Below are positions 16,840-25,902 of a stretch of DNA of 64,000 nt, in pieces. Positions within the stretch are counted from its first letter, which is position 1. The number at the start of each line of letters is the position of its first letter. A program made the translations under genes and the position numbers. The stretch is from Streptomyces sp. NRRL B-24484 (GTDB taxonomy: Bacteria > Actinomycetota > Actinomycetes > Streptomycetales > Streptomycetaceae), in NCBI RefSeq assembly GCF_000717715.1, contig NZ_JOAI01000026.1, positions 46,365 to 110,364 on the forward strand. Reading direction: 5' to 3'. Under the pieces are notes generated by a model. That model was not told where the DNA came from. It saw only the letters and a program-made list of their open reading frames with translations, and made no database searches.

Positions 16840-16966
16840 GACACCGGCCCGATCCAAGCCCCCGGGCCCAACCTTCGTCGCTTCGAGCGACCACTTGCCG
16901 CGAGGCGAGCATGGCGGGTCGGTGTCATTGACGTCAGAAGGCCCCCACCTCCGGGTGGGGGCCTTC
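16840..16966 (+). ncRNA. Candidate small RNA between malic enzyme gene and helD
   Basis: A promoter-like pair ends at 16833 and a perfect hairpin terminator ends at 16966, predicting a transcript of about 127 bases. The two flanking genes are both on the minus strand, so this RNA would be antisense to neither coding region. It contains a tiny frame (ATG 16911, MAGRCH, stop) with GAGG upstream, too short to trust. The hairpin may equally serve helD from the other side. No Rfam family was recognised. Confidence 0.4.
16937..16966. terminator. Hairpin terminator downstream of helD (works from both sides)
   Basis: Perfect 13-bp stem GAAGGCCCCCACC / GGTGGGGGCCTTC with a 4-base loop, 52 bases beyond the helD stop. 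Confidence 0.75.
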
Positions 16967-17018
16967 GTCGTGGCGCGGCGCTGCGCGCCGGCCGGGGCGG
17001 GCCCGGCCGGCGCCCGCG

Positions 17019-19304
17019 TCAGTGCAGCAGGGCCGGCACCCCGGCGGCGTCCGGCAGGTCGTCCGGGCCGGAGAGCACGGTGAGCCGCTGGGTGGCCCGG
17101 GTGAGCGCCACGTACAGCACCCGCAGGCCCGCCTCCGACTCGCCGGCGATGCCGGTCGGGTCGGCGACCACCGTCGCGTCGTACTCCAGGCCCTTGGCCT
17201 CCAGGCTGCCCAGCGCCACCACGCGGTCGCCCAGGCCCTCCGCCCAGCCCGCAGCCTCCTCCCGGCGGTCCATCGGCACGACCACCGCCACGGTGCCGTC
17301 GACCTCGCCCAGCAGCCGATCCAGCTCGGCCCGGGCGGCCCGGCCGAAGGCCTCCGCCCCGGTCTCCCGGACGGCCGCGAACCGCGGCTCGACGCCCGTC
17401 GACCGCACCGCGCTCGGCGACGGCGTGCCCGGCGCGGCCAGCGCCAGTACCTTCGCCGCGACCTCGGCGATCTCGGCCGGGTTGCGGTAGTTCACGGTCA
17501 GCGTGTGGCGGCGGCGCGGCTTGCCGGACAGCACCTCGTCCATCGCGGACTGCGCCTCCTGCGGGAACGGCCAGGAGGACTGCGCCGGGTCGCCGACGAT
17601 CGTCCAGGTCGCCATCCGGGCCCGGCGGCCGATCATCCGCCACTGCATCGGGGTGAGGTCCTGCGCCTCGTCCACGATCACGTGCGCGTACTCCGTCCGC
17701 TCCACCGGGACGCGCTCGCGCCGGCCGTAGGAGCGTTCCGCGTACGTGGTGACCTCGTCCAGGCCGGAGAGCATGTCGACGGCGTCCACCTCGCGCACCT
17801 TCGGCCGGGCCGGCTCGCCGAGCAGCACCTGCAGCTCGTCCACCAGGGCCACGTCGTGCGCGGACAGGGCACCCCCGCCGCGCTCGTCCAGGTGGCGCCA
17901 GGAGGCGGCCAGCCTCCGGGCCTCCTCCGGGGTCACCGCGCGCCGGGCGATCCGGTTGGTGTGCCGCGGGTGGCGCAGGGTCGCCAGCACCCGGCGCGGG
18001 GTCACCGGGGCCCACCAGGCGTCCAGGAAGTCCAGGAAGGCCGCCTCGTCCGAGACGTACTCGTCGAAGGCCTCCCGCTCGTCCTGGCGCTGCTCCCGCT
18101 CGAAGTGGCTCGTCGGCTTCGGCAGGTGCCGGGTGACGTCCTGCCACAGCGCGTCCAGCAGCAGCCGACGGGCCCGCGGGCGCAGCAGGTTCAGCGGCGT
18201 GCCGCCACCGCCCACGACGGTGGCGCGCAGCGCCTTCAGGCGGCCGGCGTCCAGCCGCAGCGCCTCGCCGCGGGCGAACACCCGCAGCTCGGTCGGCGCG
18301 CCCAGTTCCAGGGCCGCCCGGGCCGCCCGGCGCAGCAGCTGGACCATCCGGCCCGAACCCTTGATCCGGGCCGTCTCCGGGGTGTCGTAGCGCTCCGCCT
18401 CGATGCCGTCGACGAGGCTGCCGACCGCCCGGATCGCCACCTGGCCCTCCTCGCCCAGCGAGGGCAGCACGCCCTCGGTGTACGAGACCAGCAGCGGCGT
18501 CGGGCTGACCACCAGGATGCCGCCCGCGTAGCGGCGGCGGTCCTGGTAGAGCAGGAAGGCGGCCCGGTGCAGGGCGACGGCGGTCTTGCCGGTGCCGGGG
18601 CCGCCGGTGACCAGCGTGGCACCGGCCGCGGCGGCCCGGATGACCTCGTCCTGCTCCTTCTGGATCGACGACACGATGTCGCGCATGGTGTGGCTGCGGG
18701 CCCGGCCCAGCGAGGCCATCAGGGCGCCGTCGCCGACCACCGCGAGCTCCCGGCCGTCCAGGGTGGGGGCCAGGTCGGGGCGGAGCAGGTCGTCCTCGAC
18801 GCCGATCACCTTGCGGCCGCGGGAACGGATCACCCGGCGGCGGATCACCCGGCCCGGCTCCAGCGGGGTGGAACGGTAGAACGGCGCCGCGGCCGGTGCC
18901 CGCCAGTCGATCACCAGCGGGCCGAACTCGGCGTCGAGCACGCCGAGGCGGCCGATGTGCAGGGTCTCCGCGACGGCCGGGTCGGCCGGGTCCATCGGGG
19001 TCTGCGAGGGGATGCCGTGCTCTTCCGGTGCGTCCGCCTGCTGGAGGTCGATGCGGCCGAACAGGAAGTCCTCGAACTCGCTGTTGAGGCGCTGCAGGTG
19101 CGCACCGGCCCGGTAGACCTGGGCGTCGCGTTCGGCGAGGGCGCCGGGGGTGCCGACCTGCACGCGCTTGGCGGCGTCCTCGAGGATGTACTCGGCCTCG
19201 GCGAGCTTCTCCTCCAGACGCCGGTAGACGGTGTCGAGGTGGCGCTGCTCCTCGGCGATCTCGCGGTCGCGGACGGAGTCGGTGGTCTCTGGTGTGGTGT
19301 GCAT
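17019..19304 (-). CDS. helD: HelD-like RNA polymerase-recycling ATPase (UvrD/Rep superfamily 1)
   Basis: 761 residues. An N-terminal charged coiled coil (about 12-90, EEQRHLDTVYRRLEEKLAEAEYILEDAAKRV) precedes the helicase core: Walker A GGPGTGKT at 234-241, Walker B VIVDEAQD, GDPAQSSWP and VLYVALTRATQRL. The long N-terminal arm plus superfamily 1A motifs is the HelD layout. These proteins pry stalled RNA polymerase off DNA, and in some actinobacteria they protect against rifamycins. A plain DNA helicase is the less likely alternative. ATG 19304 gives the expected coiled-coil start. It forms a single transcription unit. Confidence 0.88.
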   Translation of the reverse strand: MHTTPETTDSVRDREIAEEQRHLDTVYRRLEEKLAEAEYILEDAAKRVQVGTPGALAERDAQVYRAGAHLQRLNSEFEDFLFGRIDLQQADAPEEHGIPSQTPMDPADPAVAETLHIGRLGVLDAEFGPLVIDWRAPAAAPFYRSTPLEPGRVIRRRVIRSRGRKVIGVEDDLLRPDLAPTLDGRELAVVGDGALMASLGRARSHTMRDIVSSIQKEQDEVIRAAAAGATLVTGGPGTGKTAVALHRAAFLLYQDRRRYAGGILVVSPTPLLVSYTEGVLPSLGEEGQVAIRAVGSLVDGIEAERYDTPETARIKGSGRMVQLLRRAARAALELGAPTELRVFARGEALRLDAGRLKALRATVVGGGGTPLNLLRPRARRLLLDALWQDVTRHLPKPTSHFEREQRQDEREAFDEYVSDEAAFLDFLDAWWAPVTPRRVLATLRHPRHTNRIARRAVTPEEARRLAASWRHLDERGGGALSAHDVALVDELQVLLGEPARPKVREVDAVDMLSGLDEVTTYAERSYGRRERVPVERTEYAHVIVDEAQDLTPMQWRMIGRRARMATWTIVGDPAQSSWPFPQEAQSAMDEVLSGKPRRRHTLTVNYRNPAEIAEVAAKVLALAAPGTPSPSAVRSTGVEPRFAAVRETGAEAFGRAARAELDRLLGEVDGTVAVVVPMDRREEAAGWAEGLGDRVVALGSLEAKGLEYDATVVADPTGIAGESEAGLRVLYVALTRATQRLTVLSGPDDLPDAAGVPALLH

Positions 19305-19644
19305 GGGCCTCGGGGGTACGGCGCGGGCGGGAGCGGCGGACGGAAGATCCTACTCCTTGCCGACCCCCTCCAGCCCCCGGGCCCCCCCCCGCCACACGGC
19401 AGACCACCCAGAGCCGTAGGAAACGACGCAGATCGGGCAGGGCCACATCAGGGGCGCCGGGAACTGCGCGGTCCGAGAGCGGGCATCCCCGCAGAACAGG
19501 GCCCGCCCCTGATCCGTACGGTGACCCGCTCCCCCGTTGCGCAGTTCCCCGCGCCCCTGATCTCGACCGCCCCGATCCGCAGAGTCGCCCACCCCCGGAC
19601 TGCGCCGTTCCCCGCGCCCCTGGTGGTCCTGTCCGCGGGGGCGG
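19305..19644. other. Intergenic region with dispersed-repeat copies
   Basis: No gene seen. The region holds a run of C residues and three partial copies of a GC-rich repeat (annotated separately). It must contain the helD promoter on the minus strand; none is clear. Confidence 0.45.
19451..19621. repeat. Cluster of three GGGGCGCGGGGAAC-type repeats
   Basis: Copies lie at 19451-19470 (plus strand, GGGGCGCCGGGAACTGCGCG), 19539-19558 and 19601-19621 (both inverted, GCGCAGTTCCCCGCGCCCC and TGCGCCGTTCCCCGCGCCCC). The first and second form an inverted pair. A further related element makes the hairpin at 35482-35522. This sequence is familiar as a recurrent intergenic element of Streptomyces genomes. 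Confidence 0.6.
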
Positions 19645-20832
19645 CTACGCGTCGTCGCCGTACTTGGTGTCCGGGGCCGGGACGGGGTCGACGGCGAGGC
19701 GGTAGCCGCGTTTGACGACGGTGGCGATCAGGCGGGGGGTGCCGAGGGCGGCCCGCAGCCGCGCCATCGCGGTCTCCACCGCGTGCTCGTCGTCCCCGCT
19801 GCCCGGCAGCGCCCGCAGCAGTTCGCTCCGCGGCACCACCCACCCCGGCCGCCGCGCGAGCGCCCGCAGCAGGGCCATCCCCGCCGGCGGCACCGGCCGC
19901 AGGTCGCCGTCGACGAGGGCGGCCTGTCCGCGCAGTTCGAGGGTGTGGCCGGCGACGGCGAGCCGGCGGGCCCGGTCGGGGAGCCGGGCGGTGAGGGTCT
20001 GGACCATGGCGCCGAGCCGCATCCGTTCGGGCCAGACGGTGGCGATGTCGAGTTCTTCGAGCGGGGCGGCGGTGACCGGTCCGACGCAGACCGGCAGGAC
20101 GTCCCGCCGCAGGGCGTGCAGCAGCTCGGCGGTCTGGCCGCGTTCAGCGGCGCGGTCGAGCAGGCCGAGGGCGGCGGGGGCGGAGGTGAAGGTGACGGCG
20201 TCGAGGGAGCCGTTGCAGGTGGCGTCGAGGAGGCGGTCGACGGGGCCGAGGTCGAGCGGCGGCAGCCAGCGGTAGACGGGGACCTCGACGACCTCGGCGC
20301 CGGCGGCGGTGAGGGAGTCGACGAAGTCGCGCAGCGGGGCGCCGTGCAGCTGGACGGCGATCCGGCGGCCGTCGACGCCCTGGTCGAGGAGCCGTTCCAG
20401 CACCTCGACGGAGGACTCCGACTCGGCGGACCAGGCTTCGCGCAGGCCGGCGGCGCGGATGGCGCCCTTGGCCTTGGGGCCGCGGGCCAGCATCTCGGCC
20501 TTGGCGAGACTGCCGACGAGGTCGTCGAACAGGCCCCAGCCCTCGGCGGCCTCGATCCAGCCGCGGAAGCCGATGCCGGTGGTGGCGACGGCGATGTCCG
20601 GCGGGTCGGCGATCAGGGTGCGGGTGGCGGTGAGGAGTTCGGTGTCGTCCGCGAGCGGCACGATCCGCAGCGCGGGTGCGCGCAGGACGGTGGCACCGCG
20701 GCGCTGGAGGAGGGCGGCGAGCTCGTCGGCGCGGCGGGCGGCGGTGATGCCGATGGTGTAGCCGGCCAGCGGCGGGGCGGTGTCCTGCGACGGTACGAGG
20801 GCGGCGGTCGCGCTGGCGGTGCGGTCGGCCAT
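19645..20832 (-). CDS. Uroporphyrinogen-III synthase-like protein fused to winged-helix domain
   Basis: 395 residues. Residues 20-265 resemble HemD (GYTIGITAARRADELAALLQRRGA, DAVTFTSAPAALGLLD). Residues about 300-385 form an OmpR/PhoB-type winged helix (RPVPPAGMALLRALARRPGWVVPRSELL, VETAMARLRAALG, VVKRGYRLAV). There is no receiver domain. Such fusions occur in actinobacteria near nitrate/nitrite genes and are named HemD-like or orphan regulators. Next to narK, a DNA-binding regulator whose HemD-like part senses a tetrapyrrole or related ligand is a reasonable inference; siroheme synthesis is the alternative. Start ATG 20832. Confidence 0.88.
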   Translation of the reverse strand: MADRTASATAALVPSQDTAPPLAGYTIGITAARRADELAALLQRRGATVLRAPALRIVPLADDTELLTATRTLIADPPDIAVATTGIGFRGWIEAAEGWGLFDDLVGSLAKAEMLARGPKAKGAIRAAGLREAWSAESESSVEVLERLLDQGVDGRRIAVQLHGAPLRDFVDSLTAAGAEVVEVPVYRWLPPLDLGPVDRLLDATCNGSLDAVTFTSAPAALGLLDRAAERGQTAELLHALRRDVLPVCVGPVTAAPLEELDIATVWPERMRLGAMVQTLTARLPDRARRLAVAGHTLELRGQAALVDGDLRPVPPAGMALLRALARRPGWVVPRSELLRALPGSGDDEHAVETAMARLRAALGTPRLIATVVKRGYRLAVDPVPAPDTKYGDDA

Positions 20833-21005
20833 GGGCTGACGTCCTTCGTGGAGCGCCCCGGGGCTGTCGGCGGGCCTCGGGGGCGTGCCGCTCGCCTCGG
20901 TCCCTGCGGGGCCGTGGCGGACGGCGGGTGGGTGGGTGGACGGCCATCGTCCCGTGTCGGGGTGTCACCACCGGGTCGGTCCGATTTCCGGCTTGTTTCG
21001 CAGGT

Positions 21006-21037
21006 GAGGGCCGGTCCGCGGGGACGGACCGGCCCTC
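21006..21037 (-). terminator. Terminator after narK
   Basis: 13-bp stem GAGGGCCGGTCCG / CGGACCGGCCCTC with a 6-base loop, starting 7 bases past the narK stop. Confidence 0.8.
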
Positions 21038-21044
21038 GGGGCGA

Positions 21045-22412
21045 TCAGACCCGGGCGAGTGCCGGGGCCTGGGCGTCGGTGCGGGCGGCGGTCGGGCGGC
21101 GCAGGTAGACCGCCCAGGTGAGGGCGAAGCAGACGGCGTAGGCGGCGAGGAAGGAGACGAAGGCGGGGGTGCCGCTCTTGGCGGTGAGGAAGGACTGCCG
21201 GAAGGCGAGGTTGATGAACAGGCCGCCGAGGGCGCCGACCGCGCCGATGACGCCGATCGCGGCGCCGGACATCCGGCGGGCCCAGGCGGCCGCGTCCTCG
21301 GGGGTGTCGCCCGCGGCGATCCGGTCCTGGGCCTTGGCCTCGAAGATGCCCGGGATCATCTTGTAGGTGGAGCCGTTGCCGACGCCGGCGAAGACGAAGA
21401 GCGCGATGAAGCCGACGAGGAAGACCGGCAGCGACTTGATCGAGGAGGCGTAGGTCACCACCGAGGCGGCGGTGGCCATCGCGACGAAGTTCCAGAAGGT
21501 GATCCGGGAGCCGCCCCAGCGGTCGGCCAGCCAGCCGCCGACCGGGCGGATCAGCGAGCCGAGCAGCGGGCCGATGAAGGTGAGCTGCGCGGCCTGCAGC
21601 GGGGTCCGGCCGAACTGGTTCTGCAGGACGAGGCCGAAGGCGAAGGAGAAGCCGATGAAGGAGCCGAAGCTGCCGATGTAGAGCACCGACATCAGCCAGG
21701 TGTGCTTCTCCTTGAGGATGGCCTTGAAGGTGCCGGTGTCGTTGCTGAGCTGGGCCAGGTTATCCATGAACAGGGCCGAGCAGAGGGCGGCGACGGCGAT
21801 CAGCGGGATGTAGATGCCGAGCACCAGGCGGGGCGAGGTGGCGCCGGCCCAGGTGATCACGCCGAGGCCGATCAGCTGGATGACCGGGACGCCGATGTTG
21901 CCGCCGCCCGCGTTGAGGCCGAGCGCCCAGCCCTTCTTCCGGAGCGGGAAGAAGGCGTTGATGTTGGTCATGGAGGAGGCGAAGTTGCCGCCGCCGACGC
22001 CGGTGAGGGCCGCGACCACCATGAACGTGGTGTAGGAGGTGCCGGGGTGCATCACGTACGCGGCGGCGAGGCTCGGAACGAGGAGCAGCAGCGCGGAGAC
22101 GATCGTCCAGTTCCGGCCGCCGAAGCGGGCGACGGCGAAGGTGTAGGGGATCCGGACGAAGGAGCCGACCAGGGTGGGCATGGCCACCAGGAAGAATTTG
22201 CCGGCCGGGTCGATGCCGTAGCCCTTGCCCATGAAGAGGACCATGACCGACCACAGGCTCCAGATCGAGAAGCCGATGTGCTCGGAGAACACCGAGAAGA
22301 TCAGGTTCCGGTTGGCGACCTTGCGGCCGGTGCGCTCCCAGAATTCGGTGTCCTCGGGCCGCCATTCCTGGATCCAGCGGCCGCCTGTTCTGCGCTGGGC
22401 TGTGTCGCTCAT
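21045..22412 (-). CDS. narK: Nitrate/nitrite transporter, NarK family
   Basis: 455 residues with about 12 membrane helices. The nitrate signature GGGNFASSMTNINAFFPLRKKGWALGLNAGGGNIG lies in the middle, and a second glycine-rich helix (GAAIGVIGAVGALGGLF) lies late, as in NarK/NNP carriers. A soluble N-terminal extension of about 45 residues (EEWRPEDTEFW-like) precedes helix 1. It imports nitrate and/or exchanges nitrate with nitrite in the cytoplasmic membrane. ATG 22412 has GGGGAG 5 bases upstream. It lies 212 bases upstream of the HemD-like/winged-helix gene in the same direction; that protein may regulate it. Confidence 0.94.
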   Translation of the reverse strand: MSDTAQRRTGGRWIQEWRPEDTEFWERTGRKVANRNLIFSVFSEHIGFSIWSLWSVMVLFMGKGYGIDPAGKFFLVAMPTLVGSFVRIPYTFAVARFGGRNWTIVSALLLLVPSLAAAYVMHPGTSYTTFMVVAALTGVGGGNFASSMTNINAFFPLRKKGWALGLNAGGGNIGVPVIQLIGLGVITWAGATSPRLVLGIYIPLIAVAALCSALFMDNLAQLSNDTGTFKAILKEKHTWLMSVLYIGSFGSFIGFSFAFGLVLQNQFGRTPLQAAQLTFIGPLLGSLIRPVGGWLADRWGGSRITFWNFVAMATAASVVTYASSIKSLPVFLVGFIALFVFAGVGNGSTYKMIPGIFEAKAQDRIAAGDTPEDAAAWARRMSGAAIGVIGAVGALGGLFINLAFRQSFLTAKSGTPAFVSFLAAYAVCFALTWAVYLRRPTAARTDAQAPALARV

Positions 22413-22566
22413 CGGTCTCCCCTTGCGTGCCGGTGCCTGCCCTGCCCGTGCTGTCGTGAACGACGCTAGGAGCCCATGGTTTCGGGATCGTTGTGGTCTG
22501 TGAAGCCTGCGGAACCGTCCTCTCACCCGTCGTCCGCCGCCGGTGTGAGGCTCCGGAGACACACGA

Positions 22567-22596
22567 AGGCCGCCCTCCGGGAGCGGAGGACGGCCT
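22567..22596 (-). terminator. Terminator after tmRNA
   Basis: AGGCCGCCCTCC / GGAGGACGGCCT stem (one mismatch) with a 6-base loop, about 15 bases beyond the tmRNA 3' end on the minus strand. Confidence 0.65.
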
Positions 22597-22611
22597 GGGT
22601 GCACATGGGAC

Positions 22612-22988
22612 GGTGGAGATGCCGGGAATCGAACCCGGGTCCGATGGAGTGGATTCAGGACTTCTCCGAGCGCAGTCCGCTGTGCTTTTCTCGGCCCCGG
22701 CAGTCACGCGGACAAGCCGCCGACGGGCCCAGCCACTGTTTGGTTTCCCTCCCGCCCCCGTGGCCGGGGCGGTTGGTTGAGTTCCCTAGATTATGCCAGG
22801 GTCCGGGTCGGGAACTCCCCGGTCTGACACCCTATTCGCTCGCTGATCAGGCAGCGAGAGCGAACTGCGGGGTATCGCGCTTGGTGTTGGCGATTATTTT
22901 TTTGCGACACGTGGTTAACGAGATCATTGCCGCGTTCCTCGGCTCGCTTCTCCTGTTTCGACTACCACCGTCGAAACCGATCATCCCC
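22612..22988 (-). ncRNA. ssrA: Transfer-messenger RNA (tmRNA)
   Basis: Minus-strand RNA of about 377 bases. The 5' end GGGGATGATCGGTTTCGACGG and the 3' end with the T arm GGGTTCGATTCCC and CATCTCCACC form the alanine-tRNA-like domain (acceptor GGGGATG/CATCTCC). The resume frame at 22891-22847 encodes the tag ANTKRDTPQFALAA followed by TGA. The 3' CCA is not fully encoded (ACC then G). It rescues stalled ribosomes with SmpB, encoded just upstream on the same strand; the ALAA end marks tagged proteins for degradation. Confidence 0.97.
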
Positions 22989-23113
22989 ATGTTGATTTGA
23001 CAAACAGCTCCGGTGGGCGGGGCCCTCCGGCGGTGCGAGTGCCATGGTACGCGGTCGGCCCCCGGAGGGTCCAGCGCATTACCGGACGGCGGGGCGGGGC
23101 CCCTCGGCCGGGG

Positions 23114-23596
23114 TCAGACCGCGCGCTGCTTGCGGCGGGCCGCGGCGACGGCGCGGTCCGACTCGCGCCGGTCCTGCTGCTCGCGGAGCGTCTGGCGCTT
23201 GTCGTACAGCTTCTTGCCGACCGCCAGGGCGATCTCCAGCTTGACCCGCCCGTCCTTGAAGTACAGGGAGAGCGGGACGAGCGTGTGGCCCGTCTCCTTC
23301 ACCTTCGACTCCAGCTTGCGGATCTCCAGCTTGTGCAGCAGGAGCTTGCGCTTGCGCTTCGCCGAGTGGTTCGTCCAGCTGCCCTGGGTGTACTCCGGGA
23401 TGAACAGGTTGTCGACCCAGGCCTCGTGCCCCTGGATGTAGGCGTACCCGTCGACGATGTTCGCCCGGCCCTCGCGGAGGGACTTCACCTCGGTACCGGT
23501 CAGCACCATGCCGCACTCGTAGGTGTCGACGATGGTGTACTCGTGTCGCGCCCGCTTGTTCTGCGCGATGACCTTGTTGCCCTTTTCCTTTGCCAT
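23114..23596 (-). CDS. smpB: SsrA-binding protein SmpB
   Basis: 160 residues, the normal SmpB length. It has [67 protein letters not shown] and [31 protein letters not shown], then a basic tail. It binds the tRNA-like domain of tmRNA and places it in the empty A site of stalled ribosomes. The start is ATG 23596. Its target ssrA begins 126 bases downstream on the same strand, the usual actinobacterial arrangement, and the S41 protease gene lies upstream. Confidence 0.97.
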   Translation of the reverse strand: MAKEKGNKVIAQNKRARHEYTIVDTYECGMVLTGTEVKSLREGRANIVDGYAYIQGHEAWVDNLFIPEYTQGSWTNHSAKRKRKLLLHKLEIRKLESKVKETGHTLVPLSLYFKDGRVKLEIALAVGKKLYDKRQTLREQQDRRESDRAVAAARRKQRAV

Positions 23597-23705
23597 AGCG
23601 CCGACATTCTCGCACCTCGGCGACGTCGGGGGCAGCCCTTTTGCGCGGGGCTCGCGGGCGCGCCGGGGCGGCGGGGCGTTCCGACGCCGCGGCGGGCCCG
23701 CCGGG

Positions 23706-24821
23706 TCAGCGGCGCGCGCCCAGGCCCGACAGGACGTGCAGGGCGAGGTCTGCGGCGCCCTCCGGGGCGGCCGCGACGTCGGGCTGCAGACCGCTGCCGT
23801 CGGGCGAGCGGCCCTCGGGGGTGTAGTAGCGGCCCACGGTGAGCTCCACCACGCCGCCGTCCGCCAGCCGGCTGGGCTGCTGCACGGTGCCCTTCCCGAA
23901 GGTCCTGGCGCCCACCAGGACGGCCCTGCAGCGGTCCTGCAGGGCGCCGGCGAGCAGTTCGGCGGCGCTCATCGTCCCGCCGTCCACCAGCACCACCAGC
24001 GGGGTGGCGGTGTCCCCGCCGGAGGCGGCCGTCAGCTCGCGCCGCACCCCCCGGGACTCGTACGAGGCCACCGGTCCGCCGTCCAGGAAGACCGAGGCGG
24101 TGGCGACCGCCTCGTCGACCAGGCCGCCGGAGCTGCCCCGCAGGTCCAGCACGACCGCCCGGGCGCCCTGCGCCGCGATCCGGACCTGCTCGGCCACGCC
24201 GGTGGTGAAGGCCCGCACCGCGATCCGCGTCACACCGTCGGGCAACCGCTCGACGCCGACCTCCTGCGCGGCCAGGAGGGCCCGGCCCAGCACGACCTCG
24301 CGCGGGGCGGCGGAGCCGCGCGAGACGGTGACCGCCACCGTGCGGTCGGTCGGGGCGCCGGCGCTGCCGCGCAGCCGGGCCACCACCTCGGTGACGGGCA
24401 GACCGTCGGCCCGCGTGCCGTCGACGGCGACCAGGCGGTCCCCGGCGACGATGCCGGCCCGGGCGGCCGGCCCGCCGGGCTGCACGGAGGCGACGGCGGT
24501 CGAGCCGTTGCTGCTGCGGTCCACCGAGAGCCCCACGCCGAGGTAGCGGCCGCGGACGAGGTCCGCGTACTGGTCCGGGCTCAGGTAGGCGGCCCAGCGG
24601 TCGCCGCTCGCGTCGACCAGGGCCTCGGCCTGCTGCGGGCTGAGGTCCGCACCGGTGACGTCCCGTCCGGCGGCGAGCTGCGCGGCCGCGTCCGCCGAGG
24701 GCGGCAGCGGCACCGTCAGCGGCTCGCCCCAGGCGCCGCTCGCGGCGCCGGCCATCAGGACGACGCCGAACACCAGGGTGAGCGTTGCTCCCTGGCGTAC
24801 CCGACGCGGAGTTCCCGACAT
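23706..24821 (-). CDS. S41 family carboxy-terminal processing protease
   Basis: 371 residues. Residues 8-35 form a signal peptide or anchor ([19 protein letters not shown]). A PDZ domain follows ([43 protein letters not shown]). The tail-specific protease domain holds the catalytic Ser ([18 protein letters not shown]) and Lys (TFGKGTVQQ). It cleaves proteins near their C-termini outside the membrane. It sits between ftsX and smpB, in the same direction as both but separated from ftsX by a terminator. Possible substrates include envelope hydrolases controlled by FtsEX, which is inference. Confidence 0.92.
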   Translation of the reverse strand: MSGTPRRVRQGATLTLVFGVVLMAGAASGAWGEPLTVPLPPSADAAAQLAAGRDVTGADLSPQQAEALVDASGDRWAAYLSPDQYADLVRGRYLGVGLSVDRSSNGSTAVASVQPGGPAARAGIVAGDRLVAVDGTRADGLPVTEVVARLRGSAGAPTDRTVAVTVSRGSAAPREVVLGRALLAAQEVGVERLPDGVTRIAVRAFTTGVAEQVRIAAQGARAVVLDLRGSSGGLVDEAVATASVFLDGGPVASYESRGVRRELTAASGGDTATPLVVLVDGGTMSAAELLAGALQDRCRAVLVGARTFGKGTVQQPSRLADGGVVELTVGRYYTPEGRSPDGSGLQPDVAAAPEGAADLALHVLSGLGARR

Positions 24822-24880
24822 GCGACGGAGTCTAGGCGGCGCGACCCCGCCGGGGCGACGGAACGCCCGGGTACGACGAA

Positions 24881-24917
24881 GGCGGCCCCGGACGGCGCAG
24901 TGCCGTCCGGGGCCGCC
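24881..24917 (-). terminator. Terminator after ftsX
   Basis: Perfect 16-bp stem GGCGGCCCCGGACGGC / GCCGTCCGGGGCCGCC with a 5-base loop, between the ftsX stop and the S41 protease gene. Confidence 0.85.
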
Positions 24918-24931
24918 CGGGCCCTCGCGGG

Positions 24932-25843
24932 TCAGACCTTGAGGTACTTGCGCAGGGTGAAGAAGGCCGCGATGCCGGCCATCACCATGCCGACCACGAC
25001 CAGCAGCGGAATCACCGTCAGGACCGAGGACAGGCCGATGAACTGGATGAACAGCACCCGCTTGGCCAGCCAGTGCTGGACGAAGAAGTGGCCGAGCAGC
25101 AGCAGGCCGGAGGCCATCACCGCACCGAGCAGCGCGGACACCGCGGCCTCGGCGATGAACGGCATCTGCACGTAGAAGTTCGAGGCACCGACGAGGCGCA
25201 TGATGCCGGTCTCACGCCGTCGGCTGAAGGCCGACACCCGGACGGTGTTGACGATCAGCAACAGGGCCACGAACAGCATCAGCACCATGATGACGAACGC
25301 GGCGGTCTGCAGACCGTTCAGCAGGCCGAAGAGGTTCTCCAGGATCCGGCGCTGGTCGTCCACCGACTTCACACCGGGCTTGCCGGCGAAGGCGCTCTGG
25401 ATGACGTCGTACTTCGTCGGGTCGCTGAGCTTGACCCGCCACGACTGCGGCATCGCCTCCGGACCGACCGCCGCGAGCAGCGGGTTGTCCGGGTTCGACT
25501 CCTTCCAGTGCTTGTACGCCTCGATGGAGGTCTCCAGGGTGGCCGTCTGCACCAGCGGGGTCATCTTGTCGAGAGCGGCCTTGACGCTGTTCACCTGGTC
25601 GTCGGTGGCCGCACCGCTGGCGCACTGCGCCGAGGCCGCCGCGTCGAACTTGGTGCAGAACGAGATGCTGACCTCGACCTTGTCGTACCAGTAGCCCTTC
25701 ATCGAGTTGACCTGGTCGCGGACCAGGAGGCTGCCACCGGCGAGGGCGAGGGACAGCGCGACACTGACGATGACCGCGATGGTCATCGTCAGGTTGCGAC
25801 GGAGGCCGATGCCGATCTCCGAGAGGACGAACTGGATGCGCAT
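24932..25843 (-). CDS. ftsX: Cell division protein FtsX (permease-like)
   Basis: 303 residues. The first membrane helix lies at about 20-45, then a large extracellular loop (about 50-175) containing two Cys, then three more helices with SAFSRRRETGIMRLVGASNFYVQMPFIAEA between them, the usual four-helix FtsX layout. With FtsE it forms an ABC-type complex that signals to peptidoglycan hydrolases at the septum through the outer loop. It is encoded 59 bases downstream of ftsE in one operon. Start ATG 25843. Confidence 0.96.
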   Translation of the reverse strand: MRIQFVLSEIGIGLRRNLTMTIAVIVSVALSLALAGGSLLVRDQVNSMKGYWYDKVEVSISFCTKFDAAASAQCASGAATDDQVNSVKAALDKMTPLVQTATLETSIEAYKHWKESNPDNPLLAAVGPEAMPQSWRVKLSDPTKYDVIQSAFAGKPGVKSVDDQRRILENLFGLLNGLQTAAFVIMVLMLFVALLLIVNTVRVSAFSRRRETGIMRLVGASNFYVQMPFIAEAAVSALLGAVMASGLLLLGHFFVQHWLAKRVLFIQFIGLSSVLTVIPLLVVVGMVMAGIAAFFTLRKYLKV

Positions 25844-25902
25844 GCTTCTCTCAATCCAGGGTCGGTGCAGGCGGGGCGGTCAGGCGTGACGACGGGTGGC
25901 GG

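Noticed and set aside
16911..16931. Six-codon peptide MAGRCH before a hairpin, like a Cys leader peptide
   Set aside because: No gene follows on the same strand to be attenuated; the hairpin most likely terminates helD or a small RNA.
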